This document shows positions 51,720-60,154 of a DNA stretch of 64,000 bases, one piece after another; position 1 is the stretch's first letter, and every line of letters begins with the position of its first letter. A program made the position numbers and the translations under genes. This DNA comes from Hymenobacter sediminis (GTDB taxonomy: Bacteria; Bacteroidota; Bacteroidia; Cytophagales; Hymenobacteraceae), in assembly GCF_003231285.1 (NCBI RefSeq), contig NZ_QKNS01000005.1, positions 1 to 64,000 of the forward strand, in the 5' to 3' direction. The notes under the pieces were generated by a model. That model did no database searches. It was given only the letters and a program-made list of their open reading frames with translations, and was not told the origin of the DNA.

Positions 51720-53018
51720 GTGTACGAGCAACTTCTCCAGAAACAGGCCAAGCTGGCCGTCATCGGCCTTGGCTATGTAGGCCTGCCCATCGCCCTCGAA
51801 TTCGCCCGCAAACTCCAGGTTATTGGCTTTGATATCAATGCCAAGCGTGTGGAGATGATGCGGAACAACATTGACCCAAGCGGTGAGTTGGAAGCTAGAG
51901 ATTTTGAGGGATGTAACATTGAGTTCACCGACTCCCTGGATGTCTTGCGCGAGGCTACATTCTACATTGTAGCCGTTCCTACCCCCATTGATGAGCACGC
52001 CCAACCCGACTTGAAGCCTTTGCTAGGTGCTTCTTCGTCGGTAGGCAAAGTGCTGAAGAAAGGCGACTACGTGGTGTTTGAAAGCACCGTGTACCCTGGC
52101 TGCACTGAGGAAGACTGCATTCCAGTGATGGAAAAGCACTCAGGCCTGAGCTTCGCCAACGGCGACTTCAAAGTAGGCTACTCGCCCGAGCGCATCAACC
52201 CCGGTGACAAGGAACACACCCTTTCCAGCATTGTGAAGGTAGTAGCCGGCTGCGACGATGAGTCGCTGGAGGTAATTGCCAAAACCTACGAGTTGGTGGT
52301 GAAGGCCGGTGTGCACCGCGCCAGTAGCATCAAGGTGGCCGAAGCCGCCAAAATCATCGAAAACACCCAGCGCGACGTGAACATCGCGCTGATGAACGAG
52401 CTGTCGATGATTTTCGACCGCATGAGCATCAATACCTACGAGGTGTTGGAAGCAGCCGGTACCAAGTGGAACTTCCTGAAGTTTTCGCCCGGTCTGGTGG
52501 GCGGCCACTGCATCGGCGTTGACCCGTACTACCTCACGTACAAAGCCAAAGAGCTGGGCTACGATGCCAAAGTGATTCTGTCGGGGCGTACCACCAACGA
52601 TAACATGGGTGCCTACATTGCCCGCAAAACGGTGCAAACCATGATTAAGCAAGGCAAGGATATTTCCAAAAGCCGGGTGCTAGTTATGGGAGCTACTTTT
52701 AAAGAGAACGTGGAAGACATCCGCAATTCCAAAGTGGCCGATGTCATTCAGGAGCTCAAGAACTTTTCGGTGAATGTGGACATCATTGACCCGCATGCCG
52801 ACTCAGAAGAGCTATACCACGAATACGGATTCCGCCTGACGCCGGAAAGCGAAGTGCGCAACGACTACGACGGTGTGATTGTAGCCGTGAGCCACCAGCC
52901 GTATACTCAACTTGATGAGGCCTACTTCAAGAGCATTACCAAGCAGCCCGCTGTTCTGGTGGATATCAAAGGCTTGTTCCGCGGTAAAGTTCAGGACTTG
53001 GCTTACTGGAGCTTGTAA
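51720..53018 (+). CDS. Nucleotide-sugar dehydrogenase (WbpO/TviB-like)
   Basis: 432 residues. UDP-sugar 6-dehydrogenase: NAD motif VIGLGYVGLPIALEFA (residues 14-29), catalytic Cys264 in GGHCIGVDPYYLTYKA, and MGATFKENVEDIRNSKV. The KxxELG and VDPYY pattern fits UDP-GalNAc/UDP-GlcNAc dehydrogenases such as WbpO/TviB rather than UDP-glucose dehydrogenase. Start GTG at 51720. With the WbpP-like epimerase downstream it would produce UDP-GalNAcA. Confidence 0.88.
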   Translation: MYEQLLQKQAKLAVIGLGYVGLPIALEFARKLQVIGFDINAKRVEMMRNNIDPSGELEARDFEGCNIEFTDSLDVLREATFYIVAVPTPIDEHAQPDLKPLLGASSSVGKVLKKGDYVVFESTVYPGCTEEDCIPVMEKHSGLSFANGDFKVGYSPERINPGDKEHTLSSIVKVVAGCDDESLEVIAKTYELVVKAGVHRASSIKVAEAAKIIENTQRDVNIALMNELSMIFDRMSINTYEVLEAAGTKWNFLKFSPGLVGGHCIGVDPYYLTYKAKELGYDAKVILSGRTTNDNMGAYIARKTVQTMIKQGKDISKSRVLVMGATFKENVEDIRNSKVADVIQELKNFSVNVDIIDPHADSEELYHEYGFRLTPESEVRNDYDGVIVAVSHQPYTQLDEAYFKSITKQPAVLVDIKGLFRGKVQDLAYWSL

Positions 53019-53104
53019 TTATGGGTGAATGAATGGGTGATGACCGTGAGAGCACTCGTTCACCCCACTCATTCGCTCCATTACTCATTCATTGATTGTT
53101 AAAG
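53019..53104. repeat. Wordy inverted intergenic element
   Basis: Left arm just after the dehydrogenase stop (words GGGTGAATGAATGGGTGATG) and right arm before galE (words TTCACCCCACTCATTCG and ACTCATTCATTG) are imperfect complements. It fills the whole gap. Confidence 0.6.
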
Positions 53105-54142
53105 ATGGAACGGACAAAAATTCTTGTTACGGGTGGTGCAGGCTATATTGGCTCCCACGCGGTAGTAGAGCTCTATAATGCCGGCTTTCAGCCCGTCCTG
53201 GTAGATAATTTCAGCAACTCATCGGAGAAAGTGCTGAGTGGTATCGAGCAGATTCTAGGCACGAAGGTGCCGTTCCATAACATCGACTGCAACGACGCTG
53301 AAGCTATGCGGGCGGTGTTTGCCGAGGAAGGCAGCCTACGGGGTGTAATTCACTTCGCCGCCTTCAAGGCCGTAGGCGAATCCACGCAGAAGCCGCTGGA
53401 ATATTACCAGAACAATGTTGGCTCTTTGCTAACGCTGCTGCAGATAATGCGCGAGTTTGGCGTGGAGGCTCTGGTGTTTTCTTCTTCCTGCACCGTGTAC
53501 GGTATTCCGGATGCTTTGCCTGTTACTGAGCAGACGCCTACCAAGAAGGCCAACTCTCCCTATGGTGCTACGAAGCAGATGTGCGAAGACATCCTGCGCG
53601 ATGTAGCCGCCGCTCCTAACAACACTTTGCGGACGATCCTGCTGCGCTACTTTAATCCTATTGGCGCACACCCTTCGGCCAAAATTGGGGAGCTACCCCT
53701 GGGCGTACCGCAGAACCTGATTCCGTACGTAACTCAGACCGCCGCCGGCATCCGGGAGCAACTCACGATTCACGGCAACACCTACGATACGCCTGACGGC
53801 ACCAACATCCGCGACTATGTGCATGTGGTAGACTTGGCCAAGGCCCACGTGGTGGCTGTACAGCGCTTGCTGGAAGCTCAGGGAGAGGCAGTAGAAACGT
53901 TTAATGTAGGCACAGGCCGGGGTAACTCAGTGCTGGAAGTGGTACAGGCGTTTGAGCGGGCATCCGGGCAGAAGCTAAACTATACCATCGGGCCGCCCCG
54001 CCCCGGCGACGTGCCTGCCATTTACGCTGATGTGACTAAGGCTACTGAGGAGCTGGGCTTTCAGACGACCTCTACCCTAGAAGAAGCGCTGGCCAGTGCT
54101 TGGAAGTGGCAGCTCTCTTTGGGTGGTGAAGTGAAAAAGTAA
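53105..54142 (+). CDS. galE: UDP-glucose 4-epimerase
   Basis: 345 residues of the extended SDR family. TGGAGYIGSH binds NAD at residues 9-18. The catalytic pair is Ser in SSSCTVYG and Tyr/Lys in SPYGATKQMCED. HFAAFKAVGES and GTNIRDYVHVVDLA are typical of GalE. It interconverts UDP-glucose and UDP-galactose. ATG at 53105 is used. Confidence 0.93.
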   Translation: MERTKILVTGGAGYIGSHAVVELYNAGFQPVLVDNFSNSSEKVLSGIEQILGTKVPFHNIDCNDAEAMRAVFAEEGSLRGVIHFAAFKAVGESTQKPLEYYQNNVGSLLTLLQIMREFGVEALVFSSSCTVYGIPDALPVTEQTPTKKANSPYGATKQMCEDILRDVAAAPNNTLRTILLRYFNPIGAHPSAKIGELPLGVPQNLIPYVTQTAAGIREQLTIHGNTYDTPDGTNIRDYVHVVDLAKAHVVAVQRLLEAQGEAVETFNVGTGRGNSVLEVVQAFERASGQKLNYTIGPPRPGDVPAIYADVTKATEELGFQTTSTLEEALASAWKWQLSLGGEVKK

Positions 54143-54225
54143 TGAGGTGATGAAGTGAGATTTTTTCTCCTTTGATCACCAAAACACTTCTTTACTCCAT
54201 CCTCCATCATCTTATCATCGCTCTT
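54143..54225. repeat. Wordy inverted intergenic element
   Basis: Left arm after the galE stop (words ATGAGGTGATGAAGTGAG) and right arm before rfbB (words TGATCACC, CACTTC, CATCATCTTATCATC). The arms are imperfect complements with the same architecture as the elements on either side. Confidence 0.6.
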
Positions 54226-55278
54226 ATGAAAATCATCATCACCGGCGGAGCCGGTTTCATTGGCTCCCATGTGGTGCGCCTGTTCGTGACGAAGTATCCG
54301 GAGTATCAGATTCTGAACTTGGATGCGCTGACCTACGCTGGCAACCTAGAAAACCTGCGCGATATTGAGTCGGCACCAAACTACCGGTTGGTGAAGGGTG
54401 ATATTACAGACCAAGCATTTGTCGATCAGTTGTTTGCTACGGAAGAGCCCGACGCGGTTATTCACTTAGCTGCTGAATCGCACGTAGACCGCAGCATCAC
54501 CGATCCGCTGGCCTTCGTGAAAACGAACGTGCTAGGTACGGTGCATTTGCTCAATGCTGCCAAAAACTTGTGGAAGCCACTGGGCTACGAGGGTAAGACC
54601 TTCTATCACGTCAGCACCGATGAGGTGTACGGCTCCCTGGAGATGGGTCCAGAAATGTTCACCGAAGACACACCTTACGACCCTCGTTCGCCTTACTCGG
54701 CTTCAAAGGCGTCGTCGGATCACTTCGTGCGGGCTTGGCACCACACCTACCACATGCCCGTGAAGCTGAGCAACTGCTCGAACAACTACGGACCCAACCA
54801 CTTCCCCGAAAAGTTGATTCCGCTGGCCATTCACCGCATCCGGACCGGCCAGCCTGTACCCGTGTACGGAAAAGGCGAGAACGTGCGCGACTGGCTGTTC
54901 GTGAAAGACCACGCTACGGCCATCGATGCGGTGTTCCACAAGGGTAAGGTAGGTGAGACCTACAACATTGGTGGCGTGAATGAGTGGAAGAACCTCGACC
55001 TCATTCATCTCCTCTGCGACACACTGGACGAGAAAACAGGTAAAGAAAAAGGCACCTCGCGCCAACTTATCACCTTCGTGACGGACCGGGCCGGCCACGA
55101 TCTGCGCTACGCTATTGATTCCAGCAAAATCATGAATGAGCTAGGCTGGAAGCCCTCCGTAACGTTTGAGCAAGGCCTCTCGCAGACGGTGGACTGGTAC
55201 CTGCAAAATCAGGAGTGGCTGGACCATGTAACCAGTGGTGCCTACCAAACTTACTACCAGCAGCAGTATAACCGCTAA
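54226..55278 (+). CDS. rfbB: dTDP-glucose 4,6-dehydratase
   Basis: 350 residues. RmlB/RfbB makes dTDP-4-keto-6-deoxyglucose. NAD motif [10 protein letters not shown] (6-15), AAESHVDRSI, the catalytic STDEVYGSL (Asp-Glu) and YSASKASSDHFVRAW, then NCSNNYGPNHFPEKLIP. ATG at 54226 is used because the sequence before it is the wordy spacer. Its substrate is made by RfbA at the end of the locus. Confidence 0.94.
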   Translation: MKIIITGGAGFIGSHVVRLFVTKYPEYQILNLDALTYAGNLENLRDIESAPNYRLVKGDITDQAFVDQLFATEEPDAVIHLAAESHVDRSITDPLAFVKTNVLGTVHLLNAAKNLWKPLGYEGKTFYHVSTDEVYGSLEMGPEMFTEDTPYDPRSPYSASKASSDHFVRAWHHTYHMPVKLSNCSNNYGPNHFPEKLIPLAIHRIRTGQPVPVYGKGENVRDWLFVKDHATAIDAVFHKGKVGETYNIGGVNEWKNLDLIHLLCDTLDEKTGKEKGTSRQLITFVTDRAGHDLRYAIDSSKIMNELGWKPSVTFEQGLSQTVDWYLQNQEWLDHVTSGAYQTYYQQQYNR

Positions 55279-55379
55279 TGGTTTAATTATGAGTTGGAAA
55301 TGATGAGTTGGTCTTACTCGAATAAGCCCGACTCGAAAAAGCTCATAACTCATAATTCAAATTCATAACCTGAAACAAC
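55279..55379. repeat. Wordy inverted intergenic element
   Basis: Left arm after the rfbB stop (words ATTATGAGTTGGAAATGATG, ATGAGTTGG) and right arm before the epimerase (words CTCATAACTCATAATTC, AATTCATAACC). The arms are imperfect complements. Confidence 0.6.
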
Positions 55380-56387
55380 GTGTACGAAACTCCTTTTCAC
55401 GACCAGCCGCTCGATAACCTAGCTTTTCTGGTAACGGGTGGAGCCGGCTTTATCGGCTCAAATCTGGTTGAATACCTACTGAAATACGGTGCCAAAGAGG
55501 TGCGCGTGCTGGATAACTATTCGAATGGGTTCCGCAAAAACGTGGCGCTGTTCGAAGGCAACCCGGCTCTGCGAGTCATCGAAGGCGATATCCGGGACCG
55601 GCAAACCTGCATTGATGCCTGCCAAGGCATTGACGTAGTCCTACACCAGGCTGCTCTCGGCTCGGTACCCCGTTCCATCAACGACCCCATCACGAGCAAC
55701 GACGTGAACGTGGGAGGCTTTGTGAATATGCTGGTAGGAGCCAAGGAAGCCGGTGTGAAACGCTTCGTGTATGCGGCTTCTTCCTCCACCTACGGCGACC
55801 ATAAAGCCCTACCCAAGGTAGAAGACCGAATCGGCAAGCCCCTGTCGCCCTACGCCGTTACGAAGTACGCCAACGAGCTCTACGCCGATGTGTTTGGCAA
55901 AACCTACGGTATGGAAATTATCGGGCTGCGCTACTTCAACATCTTCGGACCGCGCCAGGACCCGAATGGGGCGTACGCTGCCGTTATCCCGTTGTTTATC
56001 GACGCGGTACTGGAGGGCAAGCGTCCCCGCATGAATGGCGATGGTGGCCAGACCCGCGACTTTACTTTCGTAGAGAACTGCGTGCAGGCGAACATTCGGG
56101 CAGCGCTGGTTCAGAATCCGGAAGCTGTAAACCAGGTGTATAACATTGCCGTAGCCGACCGCACTTCCCTCAACGACCTCTTCAATATCCTGAAGGAAGA
56201 AGCTGGCTCCGACATTACCCCTGAATACGGCCCGGACCGCCCCGGCGACATTCGCGATTCGCTGGCTGATATCAGTAAAGCGCAAAACCTGCTGGGGTAC
56301 AATCCCCAAATCCGCATCCGGGAAGGGTTACAGAAGACATTGGCTTGGTTTAAGGCCAACCAAGAGTTTATTGCAGAGCGGAATTAA
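55380..56387 (+). CDS. UDP-N-acetylglucosamine 4-epimerase (WbpP/TviC-like)
   Basis: 335 residues, extended [18 protein letters not shown] at 20-34, catalytic Ser in [10 protein letters not shown] and [15 protein letters not shown], and the WbpP hallmark [16 protein letters not shown]. It interconverts UDP-GlcNAc and UDP-GalNAc and pairs with the dehydrogenase at 51720. The start is GTG at 55380, the same GTG-TAC-GA opening as that gene. Confidence 0.88.
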   Translation: MYETPFHDQPLDNLAFLVTGGAGFIGSNLVEYLLKYGAKEVRVLDNYSNGFRKNVALFEGNPALRVIEGDIRDRQTCIDACQGIDVVLHQAALGSVPRSINDPITSNDVNVGGFVNMLVGAKEAGVKRFVYAASSSTYGDHKALPKVEDRIGKPLSPYAVTKYANELYADVFGKTYGMEIIGLRYFNIFGPRQDPNGAYAAVIPLFIDAVLEGKRPRMNGDGGQTRDFTFVENCVQANIRAALVQNPEAVNQVYNIAVADRTSLNDLFNILKEEAGSDITPEYGPDRPGDIRDSLADISKAQNLLGYNPQIRIREGLQKTLAWFKANQEFIAERN

Positions 56388-56434
56388 GCGCTTCTGTTAG
56401 AAACGGAATACGTCACTACACCTCAATAACTCTG

Positions 56435-57313
56435 ATGAAAGGTATCATCCTCGCCGGCGGCTCCGGCACGCGGTTGCATCCGCTCACGCTGGCGGTATCC
56501 AAGCAGCTCATGCCTGTCTACGACAAGCCGATGATTTATTATCCCTTGTCGATTCTGATGATGGCCGGTATCAAGGATATCCTCATTATCACGACACCCC
56601 ACGACCAGGCGCAATTCCAGAAGCTGCTCGGAGACGGTAAGAATTTGGGCTGTAACTTCCAGTATACCATTCAGGAGGTGCCAAACGGTCTGGCGCAGGC
56701 ATTCGTGCTGGGCGCCGACTTTATCGGCGATGATAAGGTAGCCCTTGTGCTCGGCGACAACATCTTCCACGGCGAAGGCATGGAAGAATTGCTGAAAGCA
56801 AACAACAACCCTGATGGTGGCGTGGTGTATGCCTACCACGTTCACGACCCGGAACGTTACGGGGTAGTAGAGTTCGATGCCAATAACAAGGCCCTCAGCA
56901 TTGAGGAGAAGCCCAAGCAGCCCAAAAGCAACTACGCGGTGCCTGGTCTCTACTTCTATGACAACGAGGTAGTAGAAATTGCCCGCAACCTGCAGCCTTC
57001 TGCTCGGGGCGAGTACGAGATTACCGACGTAAACCAGGAATACCTGCGCCGGGGTAAGCTGAAAGTAGGTATCCTGGGCCGCGGTACTGCCTGGCTTGAT
57101 ACGGGTACATTCGAGAGCTTGATGCAGGCTGGCGAATTTGTTCGTGTAATTGAGCAGCGCCAGGGACTGAAGGTAGGCTCCATTGAGGAAATAGCTTACC
57201 GCCAGGGCTTTATCGATGCTGATCAGCTACGCAAGATTGCTGAGCCCTTACGCAAGAGTGGCTACGGCGACTACCTGCTTCACCTGCCCGAACAACTTGT
57301 GGTGAAGGGGTAG
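56435..57313 (+). CDS. rfbA: Glucose-1-phosphate thymidylyltransferase
   Basis: 292 residues. RfbA/RmlA makes dTDP-glucose from dTTP and glucose-1-phosphate. [11 protein letters not shown] (8-18), [18 protein letters not shown] and LGDNIFHG are diagnostic. It is the last gene of the sugar locus; rmlC and rmlD are not in the window. Confidence 0.95.
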   Translation: MKGIILAGGSGTRLHPLTLAVSKQLMPVYDKPMIYYPLSILMMAGIKDILIITTPHDQAQFQKLLGDGKNLGCNFQYTIQEVPNGLAQAFVLGADFIGDDKVALVLGDNIFHGEGMEELLKANNNPDGGVVYAYHVHDPERYGVVEFDANNKALSIEEKPKQPKSNYAVPGLYFYDNEVVEIARNLQPSARGEYEITDVNQEYLRRGKLKVGILGRGTAWLDTGTFESLMQAGEFVRVIEQRQGLKVGSIEEIAYRQGFIDADQLRKIAEPLRKSGYGDYLLHLPEQLVVKG

Positions 57314-57344
57314 CCCAAGCAGCACGCAATCAGCTTTTTAAACT

Positions 57345-57383
57345 TAACGTCCCGCTTTTCCTTCGTGGAAATGCGGGCCGTTA
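57345..57383. terminator. Bidirectional terminator, 17-bp imperfect stem
   Basis: Arms 57345-57361 and 57367-57383 pair with two mismatches around a TTCGT loop, between the convergent rfbA and chrA genes. Confidence 0.7.
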
Positions 57384-57395
57384 GTTGTTAAGGCA

Positions 57396-58625
57396 TCAGA
57401 ACACAATACCGGCTAGCAAGGCCGCCAACACAATCAGGTAGGAAGGAATGCGGTCCCAGAGCAATACCAGAAAGGTAGCGGCAATTAACCCTAGGTTCAC
57501 TGGCGTGTCGGGCAGCGGGTGGTAGAGCAAAAATGTAGCGGCGCACACCAGTCCGGCCGATACTGCGTTAATGCCTTCCAAAGAGGCTTTAATGACCCGG
57601 TAGCGCTTCAGCTGGTCCCAGAACCGGATCAGAAAAAAGATAAGTAGAGTGCCAGGCATAAAAATGCCGGCTGCTCCCACCAAAGCGCCGAGCAATTGAC
57701 CATCGAGCCCGCTACCCTCCCGGCGCATGGCAAGGGCTCCGATGTAAGAGGCGAACGAAAAATTAGGGCCTGGCAACGCCTGTACCATGCCCAGCCCTGA
57801 GAGAAATTCCTCGGGGGTGAGGTAACGCTTGAACTCTACAAACTCTGTGTAGAACAGTGGCGCCAGCACCTGCCCGCCCCCGAACACGAGGCTACCATTT
57901 CGGTAGAAGTTTTCAAACAGCCGGACGGGTAGCAACTGGGTATAGTGGCCCAGCAGGGCAGCCCCGATAAATATCCCCAGCCACAGCACGAAATTCGACC
58001 ACTCAATACGTAGTGGCACTTTGCTTTCTTGAGGTAGCTTACGGTAGCGGAAAGTCGTAACCAGCCCACCCAGCAACAGCAGTAAGGGCATTAACCATGG
58101 CACCTGAAACTGATACACCAGCATGGCGGAAAGCACCATAAGGGCCACCGAGGTCTTGGTGTGAATAACCTTCTCCGCAATCTTATAGGCCGAATACGCT
58201 ACGAAGCCAATAGCTACGGGCTGGACGTACTGCACTAGCCGGCCTACCTGGGCTTTATCGAGGTAGCTGATGGTGAGGCCGGCGCTGGTCATGATGCACA
58301 CGGCCGGCAGCATCCAAACCAGCAGGGTAAGGTAAGCCAGGTTAGGCCCCCCCAGCCGGAAGCCAATAGCCGTAATGGTCTGGGTAGAGGTAGGACCGGG
58401 CAGAATCTGGCAGAGAGCCGTAAGCTCCAGCAACTCGGCGGCCGTGAGGTAGCGGCGCTTATCTACCAGCAACCGGAGCATCATGGCCATGTGCGCCTGC
58501 GGCCCGCCGAAAGCCGACAGGCCCAGCGCAGCCACGTCCTTTAGAAAAATAAGGTTGCGCACCCGCTTCACCCGCTCCGAGCGGCGGGAGGGGGGAGCCA
58601 GCTGGGTGTCTTCGTGTGGGGACAA
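57396..58625 (-). CDS. chrA: Chromate efflux transporter
   Basis: 409 residues with two homologous CHR halves, each with a proline-rich motif (FGGPQAHMAMM and LPGPTSTQTI in the first half; FGGGQVLAPL and ALPGPNFSFASYIG in the second). ChrA exports chromate or a related anion. Start is uncertain: no ATG lies between 58721 and the first helix. TTG at 58625 gives MSPHEDTQLAPP and avoids the terminator hairpin at 58686-58718, which an ATG start at 58721 would include in the gene. Confidence 0.85.
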   Translation of the reverse strand: MSPHEDTQLAPPSRRSERVKRVRNLIFLKDVAALGLSAFGGPQAHMAMMLRLLVDKRRYLTAAELLELTALCQILPGPTSTQTITAIGFRLGGPNLAYLTLLVWMLPAVCIMTSAGLTISYLDKAQVGRLVQYVQPVAIGFVAYSAYKIAEKVIHTKTSVALMVLSAMLVYQFQVPWLMPLLLLLGGLVTTFRYRKLPQESKVPLRIEWSNFVLWLGIFIGAALLGHYTQLLPVRLFENFYRNGSLVFGGGQVLAPLFYTEFVEFKRYLTPEEFLSGLGMVQALPGPNFSFASYIGALAMRREGSGLDGQLLGALVGAAGIFMPGTLLIFFLIRFWDQLKRYRVIKASLEGINAVSAGLVCAATFLLYHPLPDTPVNLGLIAATFLVLLWDRIPSYLIVLAALLAGIVF

Positions 58626-58685
58626 GAGAAAAGGCAAAAGCAAGTAGGGTTCTGACAAAGAAGCAGAAACCACCCGGAAAAACAA

Positions 58686-58718
58686 CCGGCCCCGGCTACA
58701 CAAGGCAGTCGGGGCCGG
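58686..58718 (-). terminator. Terminator behind the oxygenase gene
   Basis: 12-bp GC-rich stem, 58686-58697 with 58707-58718, one mismatch, with an A-rich run on its left that gives a U-run on the minus strand. Confidence 0.7.
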
Positions 58719-58769
58719 CAATGGTTCAGCTACAGGATCATACTATAAAGTAGCATGAAAGGTGCTGGC

Positions 58770-59747
58770 TTACTTCTTTTTCAGGCCCAGCTCAATGAGG
58801 CGCTCCGTCAGAAAATCACCGGCGGTAATGTCGGCTTCCTTCTTGGGGTTTTCAGGCGTCACGCAGTTTTCCAGCGCAGCCAAGCTCATTTCGGAGCGTG
58901 GGTGCATGAAGAACGGAATGCTGTAGCGCGAGGAGTTCATTTTCTCGCGGGGCGGGTTTACCACGCGGTGAATCGTGCTCTTCAATACGCCGTTAGTCAG
59001 GCGCTGCAGCATGTCGCCCACGTTTACCACAATCTGGTCGGGTAGGGCGGTAATCGGAATCCACTTACCGTCGCGGCGTAGCACCTGCAGGCCGTCGGCC
59101 GAGGCACCCATCAGCAAGGTAATCAGGTTGATGTCGCCGTGCTCAGCAGCTCGAACCGCATCAGCGGGCACCTCATCGGGGTTTTCGATGGGGTAGTAGT
59201 GAATCGGGCGCAGGATGCTGTTGCCGTTGCGCACCTTGTCGTCGAAGTAGTTCTCGGGCAGCTGCAGGTACAAAGCAATGGCGCGCAACACGTCTTTGCC
59301 GGCTGCTTCCAGGGTTTTGTATGTCGTCAGCGAGGTGTTCTGGAAGCTGGTTACCTCCGCCGGCCAGATGTTGTCGGGGTACTCTGCTTTAATAGGGTCG
59401 TTCTGGTCATCAACCTCCTGGCCTACGTGGTAGAACTCCTTCAGGTCGCCGGTGTTGCGGCCCTTGGCGTGCTCCTTGCCTTTGCTTACGTAGCCACGCT
59501 GGCCGGCCAACTCCGGTTTTTCGTACTGCCGCTTTACGTCGTCGGGCAGGGCGAAAAAGGATTTTACATCGGCATAGAGCTTCTCGGTTTGCTCTTCGGT
59601 GAGGCCGTGGTTTTTAAGAGCAATGAAGCCGATGTTCTGGTAGGCTTCGCCGAGTTGTTGTACGAAACGGGCTTTGCGCTCAGGATCACCGGAGCGGAAA
59701 TCAGCCAAATCGAGGGAGGGAATTTCCTCCAGCAGCTTTTCTTCCAT
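58770..59747 (-). CDS. 2-oxoglutarate/Fe(II) oxygenase, isopenicillin-N-synthase family
   Basis: 325 residues. Iron ligands His203 and Asp205 in EHGDINLITLL and His260 in STIHRVVNPP; 2-oxoglutarate-type Arg274 in NSSRYSIPFF. The N-terminal DIOX_N-type region (IPSLDLADFR, YQNIGFIALKNHGL) is present. Members oxidise small molecules; the substrate is not known. A near-consensus TACATTTTG box lies a few bases before the start on the minus strand (59756-59764). Confidence 0.88.
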   Translation of the reverse strand: MEEKLLEEIPSLDLADFRSGDPERKARFVQQLGEAYQNIGFIALKNHGLTEEQTEKLYADVKSFFALPDDVKRQYEKPELAGQRGYVSKGKEHAKGRNTGDLKEFYHVGQEVDDQNDPIKAEYPDNIWPAEVTSFQNTSLTTYKTLEAAGKDVLRAIALYLQLPENYFDDKVRNGNSILRPIHYYPIENPDEVPADAVRAAEHGDINLITLLMGASADGLQVLRRDGKWIPITALPDQIVVNVGDMLQRLTNGVLKSTIHRVVNPPREKMNSSRYSIPFFMHPRSEMSLAALENCVTPENPKKEADITAGDFLTERLIELGLKKK

Positions 59748-60154
59748 TGTGAAGACAAAATGTACGTGTGGGGGGACGGGAACGAGGGTTGCAAGGTACT
59801 TAAAAATGCCCGATGTAGCCTGCCAGATGCCCTATACAGCGGCAGACCAGGTGCAACCACCAGCGGTAAAACCGTGTCTGGTAATGTTGGGTTTTACGGA
59901 AACTGTTAATCTTGTCGGATTCCAGGTGCTGTTAATAGATTTCAGCAGCTAGTTGGGCGAAGCTTATGGATGCAGACAAGGTGTTTGCACTTTTCAGCCT
60001 CGAATAAATGCAGGTCCCGCTATATAGGCGGTACTTTTGCGACAGCTTTCGAGAAGCACCGAAACTTCCGGAGGGTTCAGGACGTCTTCAGAGTTCTGAA
60101 CTTGCCTCTGGCAGTAGGTGTCGTCCCGAAAGCTTTTGTTTTGGCCTTGATTGT
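59748..60154. other. 407-bp divergent intergenic region
   Basis: Between the oxygenase and the PD40/OmpA gene. It holds the promoter boxes at 59756-59764 (minus, one base over consensus) and 60032-60039 (plus). The plus-strand leader would be about 110 bases. No gene or known RNA motif is recognised. Confidence 0.5.
60032..60039 (+). promoter_or_regulatory. -7 promoter box TACTTTTG
   Basis: Exact TAnnTTTG match about 116 bases before the ATG of the PD40/OmpA gene. Confidence 0.55.

Noticed and set aside
58626..58721. Longer chromate transporter starting at the ATG at 58721
   Set aside because: The added segment overlaps the terminator hairpin (58686-58718) of the upstream gene and has no membrane-protein character.
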